Below are positions 1 to 5,444 of a stretch of DNA of 9,461 nucleotides, in pieces. Made by a program: the position numbers and the translations under genes. Below the pieces are notes generated by a model. That model made no database searches. It was not told where the DNA came from and worked only from the letters and a program-made list of their open reading frames with translations. Within the stretch, counting starts at the first letter, position 1. Every line of letters begins with the position of its first letter. Source of the DNA: Bacillota bacterium (GTDB lineage Bacteria > Bacillota > Clostridia > Oscillospirales > Ruminococcaceae). Location: assembly GCA_023395435.1 (NCBI GenBank), contig JAEWZG010000053.1, positions 1-9,461 of the forward strand, given 5' to 3'.

Positions 1-123
1 TACTTGTGCTCTCAGGTCAGCGAGCTGCTCTTCAGAACCGTCAATCCATACTACTTTGTCAGGTTTTGTGAGTGCAACCATTTCATCGACCCATTTCAAA
101 ACATTCTTATTGTTTGTCAACAT
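1..123 (-). CDS. pckG: Phosphoenolpyruvate carboxykinase (GTP), N-terminal 41 codons, partial
   Basis: The minus strand encodes MLTNNKNVLKWVDEMVAL... with TKPDKVVWIDGSEEQLADLR following, and the frame is open to the window edge. This is the characteristic N-terminus of GTP-dependent PEP carboxykinase, which interconverts oxaloacetate plus GTP with PEP, CO2 and GDP in the cytoplasm. In fermenting Clostridia it often runs toward oxaloacetate to feed succinate or propionate formation. Only about 41 of the family's roughly 600 residues are visible, so no catalytic residue can be checked. The ATG at 123 follows a GGGAGG ribosome site (139-134) with a 10-base spacer. A TTG directly after the ATG is a less likely start. 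The gene has its own promoter and a possible Rex operator upstream. The family call is from recognition of the N-terminal pattern and is fairly firm. Confidence 0.88.
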   Translation of the reverse strand, partial: MLTNNKNVLKWVDEMVALTKPDKVVWIDGSEEQLADLRAQV

Positions 124-192
124 AATTATTAGTCCTCCCAATTCAAAATTTTTTTGGAATTTTATTTTAGAAACAAATTTCCCACAATTAAC

Positions 193-221
193 ATTATATA
201 TTGTAACATGCAATATGTCAA
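193..221 (-). promoter_or_regulatory. Sigma-A promoter of pckG
   Basis: On the minus strand a perfect TTGACA (221-216) is followed after 17 bases by a perfect TATAAT (198-193). Transcription should begin near 186, leaving an untranslated leader of about 60 bases before the ATG at 123. With both boxes at consensus, strong expression is expected unless it is held down by the upstream operator. Confidence 0.85.
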
Positions 222-229
222 TAGCAAGA

Positions 230-247
230 TTGTTATTTCACTAACAA
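230..247. promoter_or_regulatory. Rex-like operator upstream of pckG
   Basis: TTGTTA-TTTCAC-TAACAA is a perfect inverted repeat of 6-base arms (7 if the flanking A/T pair at 229 and 248 is counted). It matches 12 of 14 defined positions of the clostridial Rex consensus TTGTTAA-N4-TTAACAA. Rex is an NADH/NAD+-sensing repressor of fermentation and redox genes. The site is centred about 52 bases upstream of the predicted pckG start, just beyond the -35 box, which is an uncommon place for a simple repressor. Assignment to Rex is inference. Confidence 0.5.
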
Positions 248-281
248 TTTTTGCAAGTTTAATAAAAATTACTTGCAAAAA
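248..281. repeat. Inverted repeat TTTTTGCAAGT / ACTTGCAAAAA
   Basis: Two perfect 11-base arms (248-258 and 271-281) are separated by 12 A/T-rich bases. The repeat directly abuts the Rex-like site. On neither strand is the stem followed by a clear T-run, so it is not a good terminator. A protein-binding dyad upstream of pckG is an alternative reading. Confidence 0.5.
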
Positions 282-302
282 AATAATTAAATATATATAT
301 AA

Positions 303-327
303 TTCAAAAAATGTGTTATTTTTTGAA
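303..327 (-). terminator. Weak A/T-rich hairpin after fetB
   Basis: TTCAAAAAAT and ATTTTTTGAA form a perfect 10-base stem around a 5-base loop, 44 bases past the fetB stop codon on the minus strand. The stem has only one G-C pair and is followed by TTATATATAT rather than a pure T-run. It is at best a weak terminator for the fetAB operon. No better one lies between fetB and pckG. Confidence 0.35.
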
Positions 328-370
328 ACTATGTTGTAATCTCAATTTCATATGATTGAAGCAAAAAATT

Positions 371-1144
371 TTAAAGTTTTATCTGATACTTATCATTATA
401 CAATGTATGATATCCAAAGTTTAAAGAACAATATACGCTTATACATACCGATGTACAGATAGCTATCATTGTTGTTATTTGATACATTATTGCTGTTGTC
501 GGAAGTGTTCCAGAAAGTATCTGACCAGTCATCATCCCTGGGAGAGATACTATCCCCATACCAACCATTGAATTAAGGGTCGGCAGAAGTGCAGTTTCAA
601 GAGATTTATTAACATAAGGCAAAAGGATTTTCTTTGGTGTAACACCAAGATTCTGCAAGATCTCAATTCTGATTCTGTCTATTTTAAGACTCTCATTAAA
701 GGTTTTAAGTCCAAGACCTACTCCTGTCATTGAATTGCCGATAATCATGCCCGCTAAAGGAATAGTATACTGCGGATTAAAAATATTCTGATTTATAACA
801 ACTATAATGAAAAATATTAGTACTGAAATTCCTGAAAGAGATATTGATAATGCAACTGATTTCTTAAAATTTGAATTAATTGTTTTATTTTTTGAAAGCA
901 CTCTGAAAATTGCAAAAGCAGTCATTATAATTACATATATTATTGTAAAAGCTGGATGTGGATTTTTAAAAATGAATGTTAAAATAAAGCCAGCAAGCAC
1001 AAGCTGCACTGTCATCCTGAGGCTTCCAACAAAAAGCAGTTTAGTCTGATTGATTTTTGATTTCTTCATTATTACAAGTACAATGATCAAGAGAAGATAT
1101 ACAAGCAAGAACTGAATTATATTCAGCTTTTCTGCACCGTTCAT
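371..1144 (-). CDS. fetB: FetB-type ABC exporter permease (UPF0014 family, putative iron export)
   Basis: This 257-residue integral membrane protein is of normal length for the FetB/YbbM family. Hydrophobic segments lie near residues 8-26, 36-59, 65-83, 97-118, 127-146, 190-212 and 218-240. Family hallmarks seen are SLRMTVQL (41-48), GMIIGNSMTGVGLGL (132-146), a coupling-helix-like EILQNLGVTP (161-170) and MVGMGIVSLPGMMTG (193-207). In E. coli the FetAB pair exports iron and improves tolerance of peroxide, and the same role here is inferred from family. The start codon overlaps the fetA stop by one base (TAATG), so translation is coupled. A weak AAAGG ribosome site (1159-1155) lies inside fetA. 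Substrate specificity cannot be read from sequence. Confidence 0.85.
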   Translation of the reverse strand: MNGAEKLNIIQFLLVYLLLIIVLVIMKKSKINQTKLLFVGSLRMTVQLVLAGFILTFIFKNPHPAFTIIYVIIMTAFAIFRVLSKNKTINSNFKKSVALSISLSGISVLIFFIIVVINQNIFNPQYTIPLAGMIIGNSMTGVGLGLKTFNESLKIDRIRIEILQNLGVTPKKILLPYVNKSLETALLPTLNSMVGMGIVSLPGMMTGQILSGTLPTTAIMYQITTMIAICTSVCISVYCSLNFGYHTLYNDKYQIKL

Positions 1145-1773
1145 TATTGCACCGCCTTTTGTATTGTAATAATATTTTCTGCAAATTCATTTGTGAGTTC
1201 ATTATCATGGCTGACAACAATCAACGTAATTGAATTGACTTTACAGAAATTAATTATATTTTGAAGCAATGCTTTGCTATTATTGCTGTCAAGTGCAGAG
1301 GTAGGCTCATCAAGCAGAAGAATTTTAGGCATGAAGGATAAAAATATTGCAGTAAAGATTCTCTGGCGCTCTCCCCCTGACATTGTTGTGCAATTATCAT
1401 CAAGCGAAAAATTGATGCAACAAATCGCAAGATATTCTATCATTTTTTCATCAGATAAAAAGTTTTCTCCTCTGAATTCATAAAAGCGCATAAAATTGCC
1501 TTTTATGGTATCATCAAAAAGAAATACATTCTGACTTATCAGAAGTATTTCTTTTCGAAGAGAGATTGTATCAAAATTTTCAATATCAATGTCGTTATAA
1601 AACACCCTGCCTGATGATTGAGAATATGTCTGGTTGAAAATTTTAAGCAAAGAGGACTTGCCCGTTCCGCTTGAACCGACAATGAATGACACTTCATTTT
1701 CTTTTAATAAAATATCCTCATACTCAATGTTTAAAAATTTCAGCTGTGATGTTCTTAAAATAATATTGTCCAT
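1144..1773 (-). CDS. fetA: FetA-type ABC exporter ATP-binding protein
   Basis: This is the cytoplasmic ATPase partner of the FetB permease, of 209 residues. Counting from the chosen start, it has Walker A GSSGTGKS (33-40), Q-loop glutamine in ISQNV (Q81), ABC signature MSGGERQR (131-138), Walker B ILLLDEP (151-157), D-loop SALD (159-162) and the H-loop histidine (H189), so it looks catalytically intact. The open frame begins seven codons earlier, at 1794, but that ATG has no ribosome site and lies only about two bases past the predicted transcription start. The ATG at 1773 is preceded by AGAAGGTGG and is preferred. The gene is followed without a gap by fetB and is divergent from padR. FetA assignment rests mainly on the FetB partner, because ABC ATPases are similar to one another. 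Confidence 0.85.
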   Translation of the reverse strand: MDNIILRTSQLKFLNIEYEDILLKENEVSFIVGSSGTGKSSLLKIFNQTYSQSSGRVFYNDIDIENFDTISLRKEILLISQNVFLFDDTIKGNFMRFYEFRGENFLSDEKMIEYLAICCINFSLDDNCTTMSGGERQRIFTAIFLSFMPKILLLDEPTSALDSNNSKALLQNIINFCKVNSITLIVVSHDNELTNEFAENIITIQKAVQ

Positions 1774-1802
1774 ACATCCACCTTCTGATTTCATATAATA
1801 AT

Positions 1803-1831
1803 ATTATACTACTTTAGAAGAGATTTTTAAA
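1803..1831 (-). promoter_or_regulatory. Promoter of the fetAB operon
   Basis: On the minus strand TTTAAA (1831-1826, 4 of 6 consensus) is followed after 17 bases by a perfect TATAAT (1808-1803). The predicted start near 1796 makes the ATG at 1794 essentially leaderless and supports translation from 1773. Confidence 0.6.
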
Positions 1832-1951
1832 GCTTATTACTACTGCAGAAACATAGAAGTAACGTTATAAGAATTTCAGATATTAATATTGTTTCACCAA
1901 AATTACAATTAATTACTTAAAATTATATTGGAAAATAATTTTAAAAAAATA

Positions 1952-1980
1952 TTGACAAATTCAGTACTGTGTGTTACTAT
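1952..1980 (+). promoter_or_regulatory. Promoter of padR-DUF1048
   Basis: A perfect TTGACA (1952-1957) and TACTAT (1975-1980, 5 of 6) are separated by 17 bases. TG at 1972-1973 makes an extended -10. The start is predicted near 1987, about 44 bases before the GTG start codon. The -10 box is embedded in a set of dyads. Confidence 0.8.
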
Positions 1981-1992
1981 GTAGTAGTACTA
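1963..1992. promoter_or_regulatory. Probable PadR autoregulatory operator (TACTA/TAGTA dyads)
   Basis: The -10 region holds nested dyads: AGTACT at 1963-1968, TACTA-TG-TAGTA at 1975-1986 (which contains the -10 box) and TAGTACTA at 1985-1992. PadR-family repressors commonly bind dyads over their own promoter. A protein bound here would block RNA polymerase directly. The structure is seen directly, and its recognition by this PadR is inference. Confidence 0.55.
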
Positions 1993-2030
1993 ATTAATAC
2001 AAAGTAGCAAAAACGGAAGAGGTGATAATT

Positions 2031-2351
2031 GTGGAAAATCTTACAGAAATGCTCAAAGGTGTTCTTGAGGGATGTGTGCTTGAAATAATAAGCAGACAAG
2101 AAACCTATGGATACGAAATAGTTCGTCAGCTCAATGCTCTTGGATTCACGGATGTTGTTGAAGGAACGGTTTATACTATTTTAGTCAGGCTTGAAAAAAA
2201 GGGATGTGTTATTGTTCAAAAAAAAGCATCCACTTTAGGACCACCAAGAAAATGTTATTCACTTAGTCAGATAGGTTCCATGGAAAAAGATGATTTCTGG
2301 GAAAAGTGGGACTTTGTATCATCAAAAATTAATGCATTACGGGAGGAATAA
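2031..2351 (+). CDS. PadR family transcriptional regulator
   Basis: This 106-residue, single-domain winged-helix regulator belongs to the short PadR subfamily. From the GTG at 2031, YGYEI (26-30) opens the helix-turn-helix, EGTVYTILVRLEKKG (44-58) is the recognition helix and following turn, and GPPRKCYSLS (70-79) is the wing. Residues 82-104 form the C-terminal dimerisation helix. The frame could start at GTG 2022, but that codon lies inside the ribosome site AGAGGTGA, so GTG 2031 is preferred. The 3' end carries the ribosome site (GGGAGG, 2341-2346) for the DUF1048 gene, which starts three bases past its stop. It probably represses its own promoter. The effector is unknown. Members of this group often control membrane stress or transporter genes. 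Confidence 0.88.
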   Translation: MENLTEMLKGVLEGCVLEIISRQETYGYEIVRQLNALGFTDVVEGTVYTILVRLEKKGCVIVQKKASTLGPPRKCYSLSQIGSMEKDDFWEKWDFVSSKINALREE

Positions 2352-2354
2352 ATA

Positions 2355-2738
2355 ATGTCTAAATTAATTAATAAAAGCATTGATACAATTAAACAAGGTT
2401 TAATTTCGCTTAAAAACATAAAAAAAGATAAACGCGAATATAAAGAATTTTTAAAACGAATCAAGGCTCTTCCAGACGATTATAGATTTGTATTTGACAA
2501 AATACAAAAATATATGTGGAGCCTTGCGGGTGGCGACGGATATGATATTATTTCATTACAACAGAACTTGCTTGAACTTTTTGAAGCAAGTGCATCAGAT
2601 GGCAAAAAAGTAATTGATGTGACGGGTAAAGATGTCGCAGAATTCTGTGATGAACTTTTGCAAAACGCAAGAACATACACTGGTAATATGCGTGAAAAAC
2701 TGAACAAAGATATTTTGAAGTTTATAAAGGATGAATAA
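2355..2738 (+). CDS. DUF1048 family protein
   Basis: This 127-residue, mostly helical cytoplasmic protein lacks signal peptide or membrane segments. It matches the DUF1048 family by pattern: RIKALPDDYRFVFDKIQKYM (35-54), then AGGDGYD (58-64), LLELFEASASDGKKVIDVTG (72-91) and FCDELLQNARTYT (97-109). Family members are typically encoded directly after a short PadR regulator, as here, and their biochemical role is unknown. The basic N-terminus (residues 1-34) is the variable part. The ATG follows GGGAGG with an 8-base spacer, and the ribosome site lies inside padR, so the two are cotranscribed. In other genomes an ABC transporter or further membrane gene often follows. Here a terminator comes about 70 bases later, so this is a minimal version of the operon. 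Confidence 0.85.
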   Translation: MSKLINKSIDTIKQGLISLKNIKKDKREYKEFLKRIKALPDDYRFVFDKIQKYMWSLAGGDGYDIISLQQNLLELFEASASDGKKVIDVTGKDVAEFCDELLQNARTYTGNMREKLNKDILKFIKDE

Positions 2739-2806
2739 TATGATTACTCTTAGCTAATGGATTGAATATGAATTTGATATAAAATAATAATTAAAATATA
2801 ATAATT

Positions 2807-2832
2807 AAAGAGGCTTTAGTGCCTCTTTTTTT
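2807..2832 (+). terminator. Rho-independent terminator of padR-DUF1048
   Basis: AAAGAGGC (2807-2814) and GCCTCTTT (2821-2828) form an 8-base perfect stem around the loop TTTAGT. The run of seven T at 2826-2832 overlaps the 3' arm. Confidence 0.9.
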
Positions 2833-2845
2833 GTGACTTTATCAC

Positions 2846-2874
2846 TTGACAAATATACTAAACAAGTATATCAT
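2846..2874 (+). promoter_or_regulatory. Promoter of the DUF2156-GNAT operon
   Basis: A perfect TTGACA (2846-2851) and TATCAT (2869-2874, 5 of 6) are separated by 17 bases. The start is predicted near 2881, giving a leader of about 70 bases. It lies only 14 bases beyond the preceding terminator, so the operon is independently transcribed. Confidence 0.75.
2853..2871. promoter_or_regulatory. Operator-like dyad ATATACT-N5-AGTATAT
   Basis: Perfect 7-base arms with a 5-base spacer fill the gap between the -35 and -10 boxes and enter the -10 box. This placement is typical of a repressor operator. The cognate regulator is not evident. The arms share a TACT/AGTA core with the dyads at the padR promoter about 870 bases upstream, so the neighbouring PadR is one candidate. 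Confidence 0.55.
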
Positions 2875-2949
2875 AATATGCAAAATAAACTATGATAGAA
2901 ACAAATTATAAGGGTAAACTATTAATATATAGAATTGAAAGGGACGTTT

Positions 2950-3843
2950 ATGCTACCATTTAGACCGATTAATATTACTGACAAAGAAGTTTGTAATAAA
3001 ATAATTAAGCCACTGAATTCATTGCTTTGTGCTCATTGTTTTGTTGACCTTTTTATCTGGAAGGGTGCATATGATACACAGATATGCATTGAGGATGGTT
3101 TTGTTTTTATAAAACAGAAGCTAGAGGATGAAACCATATACACTTTTCCTCTTGGAAAGGGCAATACTAAAAAAGCTGTTGAAGATTTAATGCAGGATGC
3201 AAAGGAAAGAGGGGTTAAATTCAATATTGCTGCTATAAATAAAGAGCAAAAGGAAGAACTTGAAAGAATTATGCCGGATTCCTTTGATCTTTTAAACAGG
3301 CGTGACAGTCAGGATTATATCTATACTTCTGAAAGTCTTATTACACTCGCCGGCAAAAAACTTCACTCAAAGAGAAACTTTATTAATCGCTTTAAGTCAG
3401 AAAATGAAAATAGATGGAGCTATGAGAACATAACAAGTGATAACATTCACGAGGTTTTTGAATATCATTTAAGCTGGTGTGCATTGAATAAAGATACTGA
3501 TGATGAAGACATCTTTAACGAAACCTGCGCAATTTCAATTGCACTAAAGAATTTTGATGCACTTGAACTTAAAGGTGGACTTCTTAGGCTAGATGGAAAG
3601 ATAATTGCTTTCACTCTCGGCTCAAAAGCAAATGAAGATTTGTTTATTGTTCACATTGAAAAGGCTGACCACACCATAATCGGTAGTTATCAGATGATAA
3701 ACAACCAGTTTGCTATAAATAATTTTGAAGGAATTAAATATATTAACAGAGAAGAAGACTTAGGGTTAGAAGGGCTCCGAAAAGCAAAGCTTTCATACTA
3801 CCCTGTTATGCTCTCTGATAATTATTCGGCAGTTATAAAATAA
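2950..3843 (+). CDS. DUF2156 domain protein (phosphatidylglycerol lysyltransferase C-terminal-like)
   Basis: This 297-residue soluble protein matches stand-alone DUF2156 proteins, which share the tandem GNAT-like fold of the MprF catalytic domain but lack its membrane flippase. Visible family features are DYIY (122-125), the basic GKKLHSKRNFINRFK (135-149), GGLLRLDGKIIAFTLG (209-224), HIEKAD (235-240) and the C-terminal YINREEDLGLEGLRKAK (264-280). MprF moves aminoacyl groups from tRNA to lipid, but no substrate is known for the soluble forms. The open frame could start at TTG 2935. ATG 2950 is preferred because AAAGGGA (2938-2944) sits five bases before it. It is cotranscribed with the GNAT gene, and a dyad in the shared promoter suggests repression. 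The family call is good and the function unknown. Confidence 0.8.
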   Translation: MLPFRPINITDKEVCNKIIKPLNSLLCAHCFVDLFIWKGAYDTQICIEDGFVFIKQKLEDETIYTFPLGKGNTKKAVEDLMQDAKERGVKFNIAAINKEQKEELERIMPDSFDLLNRRDSQDYIYTSESLITLAGKKLHSKRNFINRFKSENENRWSYENITSDNIHEVFEYHLSWCALNKDTDDEDIFNETCAISIALKNFDALELKGGLLRLDGKIIAFTLGSKANEDLFIVHIEKADHTIIGSYQMINNQFAINNFEGIKYINREEDLGLEGLRKAKLSYYPVMLSDNYSAVIK

Positions 3844-3852
3844 GAGGTGACT

Positions 3853-4689
3853 ATGCTAAGAAAATGCAATGCCAATGATTTATCGCAGATTTTAAAGCTA
3901 TGGAATACTGTTTTTAACGAAGATGAAAACTTTACAAAATGGTATTTTGAAAATATTTTGAAACCTGAATACACTATTGCAGTATTTGAAGATGACAAGC
4001 TAATTTCAATGCTTCAGATGTTACCGTATGAAATAAAAAATTTTGGCAAGGTGTCATATATATTCGGTGCCTGTACCTACCCTGAGCACAGAGGTAAAGG
4101 TCTTATGGGTAAGCTTATTGCTTTTTCTGAAAAGCTTGATAAAGAATCTGGCGTGACAGCATCTATTCTTATACCACAGGAAAAAAGCCTTTTTGATTTT
4201 TATAAGCGATTTGGTTATGAGCCTTATTTCAAAATCAATTACAAAGAATATTCTAAGCAAAACAAAAAAGACCATTCATATATTTTTTCTCAGATTGACA
4301 GCAAGGATATTAATTTGCTCAATCATGCATATGAAAATAGTCTTTCAGGCACATATTATGTTATTCGTAATGAGGATTGCTGGGCAAAACAGATTGATAT
4401 GTTTCTCTCACTTGGCGGAAATGTATTCTGCGTAAAGGATAACGATAAGCTGATTGCTTATGCTTTTGTGTGGAATGATGACAGCGTCGCTGTTCAGGAG
4501 CTTTGGGGAATTGACAATCATTCGAAAGAAATTATTGCTGATGAAATACTAAAATATTATAATACAGATAAACTTATAATTAATTGTATACATGACACAG
4601 ATATGGATGAAAAAGACCTCGGTTGTATAAAATTCTATGATAATAAAAAAACTGACAAACCATATTATATGAATTTAATGTTCAACTAA
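3853..4689 (+). CDS. GNAT family N-acetyltransferase
   Basis: This 278-residue protein has an N-terminal GNAT acetyltransferase domain. The acetyl-CoA binding loop reads YPEHRGKGLMGKL (76-88), matching the R/Q-x-x-G-x-G/A pattern. FYKRFGYEPY (116-125) is the motif that follows the last helix of the domain, with its usual tyrosine. Residues from about 145 to the end form a second, less conserved half that may be a degenerate GNAT fold, as in Eis-like enzymes, although no signature is clear there. The frame could start at GTG 3847, but this lies in the ribosome site AGAGGTGA, so ATG 3853 is chosen. It starts nine bases after the DUF2156 stop. Its last 15 bases overlap the convergent Crp/Fnr gene. 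The acceptor substrate is unknown. Confidence 0.82.
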   Translation: MLRKCNANDLSQILKLWNTVFNEDENFTKWYFENILKPEYTIAVFEDDKLISMLQMLPYEIKNFGKVSYIFGACTYPEHRGKGLMGKLIAFSEKLDKESGVTASILIPQEKSLFDFYKRFGYEPYFKINYKEYSKQNKKDHSYIFSQIDSKDINLLNHAYENSLSGTYYVIRNEDCWAKQIDMFLSLGGNVFCVKDNDKLIAYAFVWNDDSVAVQELWGIDNHSKEIIADEILKYYNTDKLIINCIHDTDMDEKDLGCIKFYDNKKTDKPYYMNLMFN

Positions 4690-5343
4690 TATCTCAAAAT
4701 GATTTTTATTGTAGCTGATAAGCTTATCATCGCACATTTTTGAAAGCTCACGCGACATTGCACTTCTGTCAACACAAATGTAATCAGCAAGTGCATTTTT
4801 TGAAAAAGGAATGTCAAATTCCCTGCTCTTTTTCATTTCAGCCTGAAAAATCAAGTATTGCATAAGCTTTTCCCTTATGCTTCTCTTTGAAAGAATTTCA
4901 AGCTTATTATTAAGCATAAGATTTTTTTCAGCAAGCACCTTTACCATATTTTCAATAAGCTTAGTATGGAAAATACAAGCTGATGAGCAGGTTGTAATAA
5001 TTCTATTATAATCAAAAAATATGACTTCGCACCCTGTGACTGCCTCGACAGTTACAGGGCTTTTTTTAATTTGTGCTGAAACTAATGTTTCACCGAAAAT
5101 GTCACTTTCAGAAAGCTCTGCAAGAATATTTTTATTCCCCATAAAATCATTCTTTGATATCTGAATACTTCCCGAAAGTATTATTCCTATCTGCTCAATT
5201 CTGTCGCCTTGAAAAATAATTATACTCTCCTTATCAAATCTTTTTATTTTCGCATTAAGGCATTTCAGAACACATTCCATATCAGTATGCTTCACTTCAT
5301 AGAACAAAGGCGATTTTGACAATATATCAATAAAACTTTTCAT
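4675..5343 (-). CDS. Crp/Fnr family transcriptional regulator (HcpR-like candidate)
   Basis: This 222-residue regulator has an N-terminal cyclic-nucleotide-binding-type beta barrel (about 10-115), a long dimer helix (about 122-150) and a C-terminal winged helix. The HTH lies near 181-203 (SKNALADYICVDRSAMSREL), with recognition helix DRSAMSREL (192-200). The sensory loop reads IFGETLVSAQIKKSPVTVEA, which keeps the GE pair but lacks the arginine that contacts cAMP phosphate in CRP. An FNR-type N-terminal Fe-S cysteine set is absent. Seven cysteines are present, including C24-x3-C28 and C119-x3-C123. The ATG follows AGGAGAGG (5354-5347). It is divergent from a 4Fe-4S gene, with one palindrome between them. 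HcpR identity is inferred from context, and the ligand is unknown. Confidence 0.85.
   Translation of the reverse strand: MKSFIDILSKSPLFYEVKHTDMECVLKCLNAKIKRFDKESIIIFQGDRIEQIGIILSGSIQISKNDFMGNKNILAELSESDIFGETLVSAQIKKSPVTVEAVTGCEVIFFDYNRIITTCSSACIFHTKLIENMVKVLAEKNLMLNNKLEILSKRSIREKLMQYLIFQAEMKKSREFDIPFSKNALADYICVDRSAMSRELSKMCDDKLISYNKNHFEILVEH
5032..5067 (+). terminator. Plus-strand terminator-like hairpin inside the Crp/Fnr gene
   Basis: CCCTGTGACTG (5032-5042) and CAGTTACAGGG (5049-5059) form an 11-pair stem with one G-U pair and a 6-base loop. C and then seven T (5061-5067) follow. It has full intrinsic terminator form on the plus strand only, antisense to the regulator. No terminator follows the GNAT stop at 4689, so this may end that operon's transcript about 375 bases downstream. 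The same bases encode the family-typical SPVTVEAVTG of the regulator, so part of the symmetry could be chance. Confidence 0.5.
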
Positions 5344-5356
5344 AATCCTCTCCTAT

Positions 5357-5372
5357 TGTTGCATTTGCAACA
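5357..5372. promoter_or_regulatory. Crp/Fnr-type operator TGTTGCATTTGCAACA
   Basis: This is a perfect inverted repeat of 7-base arms with a 2-base centre (equally TGTTGC-N4-GCAACA), the length and layout of Crp/Fnr family sites. Its centre is at -41.5 of the start predicted from the plus-strand TATAAT (5394-5399), the class II activator position. On the minus strand it lies around +20 of the predicted regulator transcript and two bases before that gene's ribosome site, which would suit autorepression. Confidence 0.75.
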
Positions 5373-5391
5373 TATTTTTATTCTTGTGTAT

Positions 5392-5421
5392 ATTATAATA
5401 CAATCACAACAGAAACATCAA
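5392..5421 (-). promoter_or_regulatory. Promoter of the Crp/Fnr regulator gene
   Basis: On the minus strand TTGATG (5421-5416, 4 of 6) and a perfect TATAAT (5397-5392) are separated by 18 bases. The start is predicted near 5385. The -10 box overlaps the plus-strand -10 box of the ferredoxin-like gene, so the two polymerases should compete. Confidence 0.6.
5394..5399 (+). promoter_or_regulatory. -10 box of the ferredoxin-like gene, activator dependent
   Basis: A perfect TATAAT has no recognisable -35 hexamer at 17 bases (CATATT at 5371-5376). The missing -35 box together with an operator centred 41.5 bases before the predicted start (5406) is the usual layout of an activator-dependent Crp/Fnr promoter. 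An alternative reading is TTGCAA (5365-5370), 18 bases, TATATT (5389-5394), in which case the operator would overlap the -35 box. Confidence 0.6.
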
Positions 5422-5444
5422 TCTTTTTTTAAGGAGAAATATAT

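Noticed and set aside
248..281. Intrinsic terminator for fetAB at the TTTTTGCAAGT dyad
   Set aside because: On the minus strand the sequence after the stem is TTGTTAGTG, not a T-run, and the stem adjoins the Rex-like site. It is kept only as a dyad.
56..339. Two plus-strand open frames (62 and 61 codons) at the left edge
   Set aside because: They run antisense to the pckG 5' end and through its promoter and dyads, have no ribosome site and resemble no family.
1144..1794. Longer fetA reading from ATG 1794
   Set aside because: This ATG lacks a ribosome site and lies about two bases past the predicted transcription start, whereas ATG 1773 has AAGGTGG.
2740..2757. ATG-ATT-ACT-CTT-AGC-TAA just after DUF1048, possibly the remnant of a third operon gene
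   Set aside because: It is only five codons, and no continuing homologous frame is visible between it and the terminator at 2807. Chance is the simpler reading.
5357..5372. Hairpin as a translational attenuator of the Crp/Fnr mRNA
   Set aside because: The RNA stem is possible two bases before the ribosome site, but the exact -41.5 spacing on the other strand makes a protein-binding site more likely.
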